Assembly (NCBI RefSeq): GCF_037975245.1
Contig: NC_092569.1
Span: forward strand, 17,525,501 to 17,589,500
DNA: 64,000 bases
Direction: 5' to 3'
From: Apostichopus japonicus
Lineage: Eukaryota; Echinodermata; Holothuroidea; Aspidochirotida; Stichopodidae
Shown: in pieces, positions 34,601-45,846 of the stretch
How the letters are laid out: every line of letters starts with the position of its first letter
How positions within the stretch are numbered: the first letter of the stretch is position 1
Position numbers and translations under genes: made by a program
The notes under the pieces: model-generated
Seen by the model: the letters and a program-made list of their open reading frames with translations, nothing else
The model's database searches: none
What the model was told of the DNA's origin: nothing

Positions 34601-37600
34601 GAAAGTCACATATCTATGTAGGCAATTTTGCTCAATTATTCAAAATTTCATCATTCAATTGGTGAAGTAAAAGTAGAAGGTTTTGATTTTTTTTCGAATG
34701 ATTTGATATTTGTTAAATCAAGCGTATCGAGTTTATTAATTACTCTTAAATTACATTTAATTTGGTACCAAAAAAAGATGATGATGTCCTTGTTTATTAT
34801 TTAAAATCTTAATTGCTTATTACGTTTAAAAGTGTTGTGAGAAAAAAATTGCAATTTTTGATATGATTGTTTGCGACCGGTGTGATTCGCTTGACTGTTT
34901 AACATATTCTCTACAATACAGGACATGGAGAGAAATGAAGGTTTCACAAGGAATAAGAGAAGTACTAATTCAGGTAAGAAGGTGAATTTATTTCACTGTG
35001 TTAATGACCAATTAAATACAAAACTAATGAATTGTTGATTCTACTGGAGTGCATGTAGTAGCCTTGTTTACAACGGTGGTAGTGGTGTGAAAAACGGACA
35101 AGGCAGAGTTACCGGTGAATTTCCGTCAACAGAGCATGAAAACAAGGACTCATGTTGGAGAAGAAAATATGTATATTTTTTTCAGATAGTAACAACTTTG
35201 AACAATTTGTTGTACTTTCACAGATTCTTCTTACTTTTTCTACCAACAACCTGACTACCCTCGAGATTGTAAAGAAGTCTTTGAACAATGTGACGGGGAA
35301 TCTTCAGACGGGGTCTACCTCATACAACCAGATGGATACCTTGAACCATTTCCTGTGTATTGTAACAACACTGTAGATGGTGGCAATTGGATGGTATGAT
35401 TTTAACTCTGTCTACATTAGCTTCCCAGCTTTCACAGACGACTGTAAAATAAAATAAAATGAATTGGTTTATTTCCATTGAATTGACTCGTAAACTTTCG
35501 TTTAGTATGAGTGCATGTTTACAAATGTTCTATACCTGCAAAAAAGAACAACGTAACATGATGCCTATGATTTATGAAGATCGATGTGAACGTACTTTAA
35601 ACATTAAGAAATACTCGTGATGCTTAATATTAAAACATGTTCTTGATACATATACAGGTTATACAGCGACGCATGGACGGTGGTGTAGAATTCAACCGTG
35701 ACTGGGAGGATTATAAAAACGGTTTTGGCTTTCCACATCGCGATTTATGGCTGGGTAACGAGAAACTTGCTTACATTACAAATCAGAAGGACTACGAAAT
35801 AAGATTTGACTTTGTTTCAAAGAGCGGTGATCCACATTTCGCTAAGTACAACCTTTTCCGTGTGAGCGATGAAGGAACTTTGTACAGGCTGGTGGATGTT
35901 GGAGACTACGACTCGACAAGTACACTAAGTAAGTATTTTATTTCATAGCACTGATGTATGCTATGTTGTTTGATAGAGTGTTTATATAGGCTACATGTGC
36001 TACACTGAGCGAGAGACGTTTGTGATGCGCCTAGATTGCCGTAACTCCTGAAATTGACATATAATGCACTATAAATTGGAATTTTCCAGCTTCTCGCAGT
36101 AGGTACTGTTTATAGAAATGACACCGTTCCAAAATATTGTTTTATACACATAAAAAGAAGAAAAAAGCAAATGTGACTTGTACTTGGCTAAAATGGACTG
36201 CAGTATTTAAATATACAGTTTTAATATCGGTTCCCTGGCAAGAGCATCTCCTTTAGTATATCCTTCAATATTTAACTGGCATTGAAAAGATATGTGCAAA
36301 TACCACAAACAGAACAGGTGACATTTCGATGCAGTTTGGTTTGAAGTTTATAATATCTTTAACAACGCAGAGCACCAATCAACTTACACCGACGTAGTAT
36401 AAATTATGATACATTTTAAAATAATCCAATGAAATTATTCTTGTTTGATTTTAAGTTTAAACTAACGAATATAGTGTCAGTAATTCGCAAATACTCTTGT
36501 CTACCAATTTTTAACCTCTTATCATTTATCAAAGATACATGGTTAAACAAGTTACCAAGTCGTTATTTGAGACAGCATTTTTAAAGATTTAGTTAAAGAA
36601 CAAGGAGATATAGAACTCTTATTAGCACAATTATGGTGATGACCAATGCTCTCAAAACTAGTCATAAAGAAAACCTACTAACTGGAAACAAATTGCCTTT
36701 TGACGTTTAACATCAAGACTTCTGTGTTTGTTCCGCTCTTGATCAAACTTGGATATGACCATTTAAAATTAACAACAATATTCAGTTAGAATCATCAAAA
36801 GGCCTTGTTTTACAAATTGGTGGTACTAAGAAACACTTTCGTGCTTTATTCTGTTACTACATGCAGCATACGGTATAATATGAAATTGGAAATGACCCAA
36901 TTGCAAACTTAATTATCAGAAATATACATTCTTAAATTCAACAAAAAATATCCAGTTGCGATTATATATGGTATACAACATTATAATAGGATTAATCACT
37001 GATATTGTAAATACTGAGTCATAGATGTGTTACTGCAAGACACGACCGTTACGTTACATATAGTACATTGGCTTTTTCGGTATTTTGAAATTTGACAATC
37101 ATCGTCCAAAACTAGCCAGTATTACTTATATCGTTACATACAACCACATTATGTTGGAAAAATATTGGGGACGTAAGTATCCAACCAAATTTGGGTAAAC
37201 CTTTGCCCCAAACAAGTAAAATACACACGATAAATACGCATTTATCCAACCAAAAAATTAGAGTAAACGTTTGCCACAAAACAAGTAAAATAAAGTCAAT
37301 AGGTTACCAGTGCTATGCAAAATATTTGCCAAACTTTATTACAGTGCAACATACGGTATAATATGAAATTGGAAAGGACCCAATTGCAAACCTATTTTTC
37401 AGAAATGTACAATCTTAAAGTCAGCAAAACATATCCAGTTCCGATTATATATGGTATACAACATTATAATAGTAGAGTATCTCTTCGAGGAATGGCATTG
37501 CTTGATAAACTTGAAAATAATGCCATTTCACCGTTTATCTGTCCTTAATATGAAAATAAACAATTTAAAATATATATTAGCCCCATGTTTTAATATTCAA

Positions 37601-37903
37601 TTGATTCCTTACATGGTAACACAACGTAAAATTAATTAACAGTTCTAATCAATCTCTTTCTTGTATTTTATTACAGGTTACGATGCTTTGCCTAACAACA
37701 AAGGAATGGCTTTCACAACAAGAGATCGCGACAATGACCTTTATTCTTCCAACTGTGCTAGTAGTTATAACGGTTGGTGGTACAATAATTGTTATTACAA
37801 TTATCCCAATTATCCATGGAGTACTGGTCCATATTGGTATAACTTTCCCGGCGGTAATCATAACATCCAATATATAGAGATGAAGATACGTCCAGTTGAA
37901 TAA
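31604..37903 (+). CDS. Gene D: secreted fibrinogen-related (FReD) lectin, complete
   Basis: Exons: 31604-31675, 34922-34973, 35224-35393, 35658-35928, 37677-37903; 792 bp, 263 aa. Signal peptide MHLFISFCIFGAFVSSLQ; pro-segment 25-41 with R34-N-K-R37; FReD from about residue 53. Motifs: PRDCKEVFEQC, VYCNNTVDGGNWM, GFGFPHRDLWLGNEKLAY, DRDND (205-209), pocket Cys215 and Cys227 (NCASSYNGWWYNNC), ending MKIRPVE. This is the shortest intact pocket loop of the array and is closest to classical FReDs. No lesion is seen. An in-frame upstream ATG (31484) exists, but the equivalent frame is closed in gene C, so the signal-peptide ATG is preferred. Exons 1-4 are near identical to gene E and exon 5 to gene C. 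The function is inferred from the family: a secreted sugar-binding immune lectin. Confidence 0.9.
34922..34973 (+). CDS. Gene D exon 2 (pro-segment with furin-type site)
   Basis: 52 bp after 'caatacag', donor gtaaga. DMERNEGFTRNKRSTNS; identical to gene E exon 2. Confidence 0.87.
35224..35393 (+). CDS. Gene D exon 3 (FReD N-terminal part)
   Basis: 170 bp after 'tttcacag', donor gtatga. Starts DSSYFFYQQPDYPRDC (S where the others have DAS), ends CNNTVDGGNWM. Confidence 0.9.
35658..35928 (+). CDS. Gene D exon 4 (FReD core)
   Basis: 271 bp after 'atatacag', donor gtaagt. VIQRRMDGGVEFNRDWED, HRDLWLGNEKLAY, SGDPHFAKYN, DVGDYDSTSTL. Confidence 0.9.
37677..37903 (+). CDS. Gene D exon 5 (calcium loop, ligand pocket, C-terminus)
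   Basis: 227 bp after 'tattacag'. GMAFTTRDRDND, NCASSYNGWWYNNC, YPNYPWSTGPYWYNFPGG, ends MKIRPVE-stop. It keeps the CAA (Gln) codon that is TAA in gene C. Confidence 0.9.
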
Positions 37904-38178
37904 AGAAAAAAAACAAAAAAGTACAACACAGCTGTATGAAGATCGACATTACATGGAAGCAACTAAAAAACCAGATACATTGGTGAACATGATTTTTACT
38001 AAACTGACGTCAAAGCTCATTTTGGAAAATAAACGTGGATGCAGAAACCTTCATCGATGGTTCTTAATTCAGTTTTACTATCCATAACGACGTCAAAGAA
38101 TATGTGTGTTTTATAACAGCAGTTCGCTTTAGTTTGCTTAATGTCTAAACAGACTCATGCTTATTATTTAATGAAGAT

Positions 38179-38184
38179 AATAAA
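38179..38184 (+). promoter_or_regulatory. Candidate poly(A) signal of gene D
   Basis: AATAAA about 280 bp after the stop, at the position of the second gene C signal. Confidence 0.5.
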
Positions 38185-39079
38185 ATTGTATCATAAATTT
38201 AAAGAACATATTCTTCTTGTTATTAAAACATGTTTTTAAAGTAGACTACTCGCTATTCATTCACATGGTATTGTATAACTGTTGAGGAGGGTGGTAGGGG
38301 TGGGGGTAGCATGATTCCATTTGAGAGTGATTTAATATCCAGCTCATCCTCACCGCAGGTTGCGCAACAGCGATTAATTAATCATGTAGTTGGTATTAAG
38401 TTGAATTTTAACTTTCTAAGATTTTAAGTGTGAACGGAGCGACTTCCATGACTATATTACCACCTACGAAGTAAATCTCTACCCTTCCCTCACTTATTCT
38501 GCATTCCAACTGCTCATATTTGAGAATGACAACTATTAACAGAAACCTTGTTATATTGGTATACTCCGATGGCTTCCTATTTATTCGCTTGACTGCCTAG
38601 CAATGTTTCTTCCATTCATATTTTGTATTGTTAAATTGTAGTTGTTTACAACGTTATTGAATATTACAACGCACCGTACCTTTGCAATGTCGCCCTTCTC
38701 GTCCTCGGATAGACCAATGACAAGACCCCAAATCGAAGTCAGCACGTTACATCAGGGAGTAGTTATGGAACAACTCCCTGGTTACATTGAACCGATACAT
38801 AAGGCCGATTAGGCCGATAACGATGCATTAATTTAATAGGTGGATACCTAATTCATTTTCTAGCCTCTGGCTACACTATACTGCATATTGATAACACGCG
38901 ACACCCTTATTTTACTCCTGTAAAACCCTCCTTTATTGCCAAGACTAATGACTACAACTTCACAAATATCAATCGATTCATGTCTCTGATAAATCTATGG
39001 TTGGTATTAAAGGCATAAAAGTAAAAGGACGGTATTTCGTATTGTTGCTTAGCTATTAGTAAACAATATTTTAATGTAT

Positions 39080-39145
39080 AAATGGATCTCCATCTCTACT
39101 GTTGAAAGAAATGACGACACGTCAGACTTTTGCACATCTTTAGAT
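39080..39145 (+). promoter_or_regulatory. Promoter-like relic without a gene (D-E)
   Basis: Segmental-duplication copy of 27930-27995; 'ctactgttgaaagaaatgac' with 'gacacgtcagac'. No following signal-peptide exon seen. Confidence 0.4.
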
Positions 39146-40056
39146 CTCAACAGGGCTAACAACAAAAATCCCGAAAAGAGGAATCGCTAATATAATGCAA
39201 ACTATTTTGTTTACAGTAATGTTTAGTGTTCCGTTACGTCTCGAATCTCCGAAAGGAATATTTATGGAATACTGGCATACAGCGCGAGGCACACTCAGAA
39301 ATTGCACATGATAACCACGATTCATTGTACACTATCAGTACCATTCATATTTCCAAAGTATCTTCTTTAGCATCTTGCCGACTTCGTAATCAGTATCGAC
39401 AATACCTTCCTTATTCTATTAAATTACATTAATCTTCTCACTTGAGATCAGATTCTCATTTGCCTCAATAATATTTGCGTAGCATTTCAAATACTCACTA
39501 AGAAAACATATTATATACTGGTACTAGAACAAACGATCTTCGACAGACTTCTGAGTTTCAAACCTACCTACGTATGTCTTTTTTCTTAACAGGACACATG
39601 CAAGTATTCCTAATTTCGTAGTAGTAATAATTGTAAGGCAATAATTATTTACAATAAATAAACATGATACATTCTGTCTTTTGCACCTTCTACTGGCCGT
39701 AACTTGTCTCCCGAGAAAATACCATGAACTTGTTCGGATGAAGTGGTTTACAGTATAGCGCATAGATAAATTTGTTTAATGGGTGCTAGTTGGTAATGTA
39801 ACCTGATTCTTGCGACCCGTGCACACTTTCAGCGTAATGGCAATCTCGTGTACAAACTAAATTTTAACATACCGTATCTTCAGGAGGACGTAAAAATTTT
39901 ACATAAAATGTTATATAAACATTTTACATAAATTTTACATATGCTAAACATGGTTAACTAGTAGGAAGATAACATGTTAGTTGACTTTCCAGATTCGTGA
40001 AGAAATAGAACGTTGAAGTATTTAAATTTTGATTTCATACTGATGGCATATAGACC

Positions 40057-40630
40057 GAATTCAAAAGTACTGCGATAAACAAATGGAACCTGTAAACCAC
40101 CGTATCGAAGAGACCACAAAGACATTCCCCTACTACTTGTACAATTACCATAAGGATTTCTACAAACAAGGAGTACGGCTGTCGATCAACGTTGAAAGAA
40201 TTCTAAGTATTGCGATAAACAAATAGAACCTGTAAAACCACCGTATCGAAGAGACCACAAAGACATTCCCCTATTACTTGTACAATTACCATAGGGATTT
40301 CAACAACAAAAAAAGGAGTACGGCTATCAATCAACGTTGAAAGAATTCTAAAGTATTGCGATAAACAAATAGAACCTGTAAAACCACCGTATCGAAGAGA
40401 CCACAAAGACATTCCCCTATTACTTGTACAATTACCATAGGGATTTCAACAACAAAAAAAGGAGTACGGCTATCAATCAACGTTGAAAGAATTCTAAAGT
40501 ATTGCGATAAACAAATGGAACCTGTAAACCACCGTATCGAAGAGACCACAAAGACATTCCCCTACTACTTGCACAATTACCGTAGGGATTTCTACAAACA
40601 AGGAGTACGGCTATCGATCAACGTTGAAAG
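40057..40630 (+). repeat. Tandem array of about 143 bp, four copies
   Basis: Units start at about 40057, 40198, 40343 and 40489, ending near 40630 (periods 141, 145, 146, 141). The two middle units share private changes ('aatagaacctg', 'ttcaacaacaaaaaaagg'), showing that one was recently duplicated from the other. Confidence 0.9.
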
Positions 40631-42732
40631 AATTTTCGTGACCTTCAAAAAGCAATGGTCTTCAAATGACGTGAATTTGCTCCTCCAACTTAGAACTAAA
40701 CCTACAAAGATAAACTATACCTATTGATGACTTTGTCGTGACGATGGTCACAAGTGTGAAACCACTGAGTTCGAAAATCCATATTTATGTTAGTTATAAA
40801 ATACTTCCTTGAACACTACACAGTTCTCAAACTAACATTTTAAACTTGACGTGAAATTTAGCCATGTGTGATATCTCCGTCAGTACAGCTTAACAACGAC
40901 ATTTGTCCTAAATAAATGCATGATATTTATTCTTGATAAATTAACATGCATCTCGCAAATTAATTAGCGGTCCAACCGCCATGTTAGTAAAAAAATATTG
41001 GTATCTGTTGGTAAAAAAAAGGTTGATGATGCTATAAAATGTAGAGGATGAACTTCGGTTCCAGATGTGGTATAGTAGGCAAGGAGTCACAAGGATGAGG
41101 GACGTCCGGATTGTTGTCATTGAACTCTAGGCCATCATCTCGGCTAGTGCTTGTCGTTCACTAAAGTCACTCCGATAAACAATGATCCATGCAGAATCGA
41201 TCTTTATGAACAAAACTGAACAAAGTCACGTCACCAAAGATAATGGATAATTCTGCACGCCGAGGATAGAACTAACGAGCAAATGGAGACCAGTTCCTTG
41301 ATCCAGCAAGAATCACGATGATTTGCCGCCTTAAGCAAAGTAGATTTTAACACCAAACTAAATTTCTGTATTCTGGAAATACCAGCTAGGCATCTCCACC
41401 TCAAATATTCCGTTTCGTCTCGAATCTCCAAAAGAAGTATATGTGGAATACGGGGATACAGTGAAAGGCACACACAGACAATAACGGAGCGATAACGTAT
41501 TCATCTTAAAGCCAAAGCCAAGTCCCTCTAACTTCAAGACCCGTAACATTAGTATTTTACAGCATTGAATAATTAAATACATTCATTCATTCATAAGAAC
41601 AAAAAGTATGAAAGTAACATTGTAAACTCTCAGTTTATGGTCTATCGAAGAACACGTCATCCTTATCAATTTAAGTGACAATTAAAATCATGACGTTTGC
41701 AAAGGTTTTTGTTAAGACTTTTCCTACGGTATTTTTACCTTTAAAGATTCGCTATGTGTTACATGGATCAGGAAACTCCAATACATATGTTATTGCAAGA
41801 ATTAAGAAAGCTAAAAGAATATATACCTTCATTTTTACTGCATGGCCTTCAAAAGTATCTTAATCACCTGCATTCTACAATTTGTTGTCCTAATTTTCAT
41901 AGTAAAGTAAACTACTAGTATGCGCATTGCAGGGAAATTTCTACTATTCTTTAACATGAGATTTACACAAAGGACGCAATCATCTTACGATCTTTCAACA
42001 AAAATGTATTTACACTTTCCTTTCTAGCACAATAAATGTGTTCTTTGCTCCCATGGTATTGCAGGGGAAACAGTAGCAAAGGGTGGGGATGTCAATAGAG
42101 TGTTAGGGGTTATGAGGGTGGTGTAATATCCAGCTCATCCTTTCCGCAAGTTGCGAAACTGCGTAGAAATGTATATTTGTAGGTGGCTTGAGTCTTCGAA
42201 ATATCCACCACATCAGGAATAAAGAGAAGAACTTCACGCTGGCTATCCATGTTACCATTATAAAGCTTCTCCTTTTATCGTCAAGACTAAAGACTAGAAG
42301 GGATGAAATAATATTTCAGTGCGACCATGCTGTCGAATATACGAGGCATCTTCATAGCGTTATAAAATTAGTATCGACGGAGGAATAGGAAAGTTAAAAT
42401 AATATCTTATTTGTTGTGGGAAACAAATTATTAATAACATGTATTAATTTTTCAAATGAAATGTCACATGAAGTTTTTTTTCATATTTGACGATTGAACA
42501 AGAACCTAGTGAAAGAGGTTAAGGCCTATTCTGTTTTGTAAGGTACAATAAAATGTATGCAATAGATTATGATATATATTAAACGCTTATTATTATAAAT
42601 TTCACTTCGTTAATGAGTTTACCTTTTCTTTCACAGTGATATGGTTAAAATGTTCTATTTGATGTACGGTTGTTATTGGAACTCATCTACATAACCAGAA
42701 CATACAGCTATCATATTAAAAGTATATAGTAT

Positions 42733-42896
42733 TGCACATGATGGAACTTAACCTTTACGGTTGTTAGGGAATGATCATCTATCCCAGTATGTCATTCACC
42801 ACCACAAGACACCTCTATGGGGGAAAAATTGAGATTGAATATCACTTCTTCTTGAGCTCTCAACCTGAAAACATCAGCCCAGAACAACTCGGCAAG
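42733..42896 (+). promoter_or_regulatory. Conserved promoter-proximal / 5' UTR block of gene E
   Basis: Same as gene D except for a six-base insertion after the bZIP-like word: TATGTCATTCAC at about 42788, then 'caccacaagacacc'. Confidence 0.5.
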
Positions 42897-42968
42897 ATGC
42901 ATCTTTTTATTTCAGTCTGTATTTTCGGAGCTTTTGTCTCAAGTCTTCAAGTGTCAGGAAACACAATG
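42897..42968 (+). CDS. Gene E exon 1 (signal peptide)
   Basis: 24 codons ending SGNTM at donor gtaagt. Confidence 0.87.
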
Positions 42969-45785
42969 GTAAGTGTCTTATCTGTTCATTTCATAGAATG
43001 CTTCATTTTGTATATTTGAAACTTTAACTATATTACCAAACATTAAATTTTTGTTGTCATGATGTGATAGAAACTGAGTGATTTAGATTTTTAAGTTGGA
43101 TAAATTGCCGTCCGTTCTTAATTTTTTTTTCTACAATGCATTTCTTTTAGGTTTATTTCCAAACTGTTTACATTTTCTGGTAGTTGAGTTAATTAACGAA
43201 CAACTGAACGAACTTAAAGAAAGTTAAACGTTTTTTTTTTACTGTCTGATGAATCTCGATCGATTGATAGTTACAACTCATTGGGGATTAATTTATCTGA
43301 AGACTCAATTTGATATAATTTTCTGGTGGTACATTATCTTTAGAGATGTTACTTTTTAGTTCAGGAAGGTCGCATCATGAACGATGGTGTTAAAGGGATA
43401 AAACCTCAAAGGACCTAAAGTGAACGAAAAACATGAGAGTCAACTAGTAGCGTTACAGTTGATAGTTGATGTTACAGTTCTGTGTGTAATCGAATTATGG
43501 CTCAGATTGAGCATCCGAAAATTACAAACAATCATGTTTGATAGACTTTAAACCAGATTGTGTAATGTAGCGGTTTAAACCGTTCCATCACGTTCGTTTT
43601 TTCAACAATTCATACTAACCTTAAGACTAGTAGCACAAACTGATCGGAGGGAAAAATTTTGAAGACCAGATCAATTCATGGTTGTTACAACACATACTAA
43701 TCACCGAAACAAACATAACCGTTCTTGCAAACGTAAAAGCTTTACCTATACAGAAGAACATCGTCGACACTTAATATAGTGATATTCTCAATACATTTTA
43801 AAATTTATTGATCAGTTTAAAAGAAATACTTCGCTCTTTGAAATATATGTATCGCCTTAATTTAAATTATAAAATAAAATTATTTTACTCGGTGGCACAT
43901 ATTATTAGTAAAAAATGTATGTATATAATGTCTAATATCTAAAACATTTTCGGCTGTTTCCTTTAAATAGCTTTGTAAATTTCACAACAATATTACAAAA
44001 CTTCATTCAGTACCTCTGCAAAATAATCAAAATATACTTAATCGTCTCATGTTGCGCTGTACTACTTGAAAGGGGATTTTTAAAATATAATATTTTACTC
44101 GATGACACATATTATTAGTAAAAAATATATCTATACAATGTCTCATATCTAAAACAATTTTCGAAAAGTAGCAGATACTTCCTCCATATTAGCTTTGTAA
44201 ATTTAACAACAATGTTATGAAACTTTATTCAGTACCTTATCAAAATAATTTAAATTACATTTAAACTTAAACAGATTTGTTTTAATTTATGTCTCATGTT
44301 GCGATGTATTACTTGTAAGAAGAATTTTAAGTAATATTAAAAACACCGGCAAACAATCACGTGGTTGATATAATATTTTCTAAGTTATGAAAACGTATGA
44401 TGCGATAGTAACTTTAAATTCAACTAATCGAGGTCGTTTGTGTAAAGTTGACATGGAACTTGATTGTATCTCTTATATTTTTTAGATTAAAGTTGCACGT
44501 TACTCTGTCTGTATGATAACGTTATATCCTTTGATATTACCTTTGGTCAGTAGGTATTTCTTCTAAACATTATCTCTCGTTTGTCATGAACTCTCGATGA
44601 CCTTTGCATTGTGTGCCAATACTATCCTCTAAACTTTCAATCTTTAACGATACTATATGAAGCAAAATATGTTGTCTACTAAACAGAATTACATCTGATT
44701 TAACGTCTCCTTAAAGATTTCAAGAGTTTTACAAATCTCCCAAAATATATCTTATTATATTTTTTAGATTTATTTTTCTTCGAAACATGACTCACAACGT
44801 GCCAAAAGCTTTACGAATCTTAACTAACTTTAATTCAAAATGAATAATTGATAAGCAATGGTAACAATGTCAATAGTATATATTACCAATATTATCAATA
44901 CTATGAAGAATTACAATTTTTAGTTTTATTATTGTTTCTTTTTGTTCGATATTCCATAAAATTTATTTGAACTTTTTCCGCTTTATGTGCAAAATATTAA
45001 GGGCAACTGACATTAGGTCCCATAATAGTTGTCTGCTACTTAAGTTTTACTCATCCCCCACCCCCAAGCTAAACTTATAGTATTAACACACTGGACCTAT
45101 GTTAATGAGCCGATTACGTGCTATTCTAGATTGCTATTACAGTCGTGATTTCGCTTAGTTGTAAGAAAAATAAAAAAGACTGAACTTTAAAACTTTAACG
45201 TACTTGCCTTTATTGTTTATAATTGTCGTTATCTTCAACTGTAGCTTTAGCTTTGAAGAATAACGTACGAATTTGCTATTTTCTTTAAATGGTATAAGCT
45301 AACTATACATAAAGGTCGAATATTTCCCATACCATTATTTTGCTTTTCTGAAAGATATCCGTTGTTTAGATTAAACTTTATTGAATGTGTATCAGATTTC
45401 AATCATCCGTTGAAAGAAATAACGCTTGTAAAGATCGCTGACGTTCACATATTTTTAATATTATTCTTTCTGAAGTGACAAGTAAATTTTTGTTATACTG
45501 AGAAACATAATAATAGGTGTTGTAAAAAAAAAATTCCAATTTTATGAAGGTTCAAGTGAAATAATAATGAGCACGATGCAATTTGTCCCGTGAAGTTAAG
45601 TTTCTTCCTTAATTTATGATGGTTCTTCTATAAAAGTTATCATTGTTATTTTTATTCTCTCACACATTTTGTTCCATATTGTATGAAAGCCAAGAACTTT
45701 GCAACAAAGAACTAAAGAAGCTTAAAAAGGGAGCTTCACATAGTCTCATATTAAAGCTGCATCTATAGATCTCTGTAACAATTCA

Positions 45786-45846
<61 letters not shown>

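Larger units (their letters stand above)
25130..35928 (+). repeat. Segmental duplication, copy 1 (gene C intron 4 to gene D exon 4)
   Basis: Near-identical to 36530-47482 over gene C's exon 5, the intergenic region, and exons 1-4 of gene D, with an offset of about 11.3-11.55 kb. Length differences come from TA tracts, the extra 143-bp unit in copy 2 and small indels. Sharp loss of similarity right after exon 4 of gene E marks the downstream edge. Weaker similarity of intron 4 upstream shows older duplications. Confidence 0.85.
37904..42896. other. Intergenic region D-E
   Basis: Duplicate of region C-D with the same order of contents: downstream module (38240-38890), promoter-like relic (39080-39145), repeats of about 70 bp (39229-39298, 41408-41477), the 143-bp array (40057-40630), then the gene E promoter block. 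No gene recognised. Confidence 0.65.
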
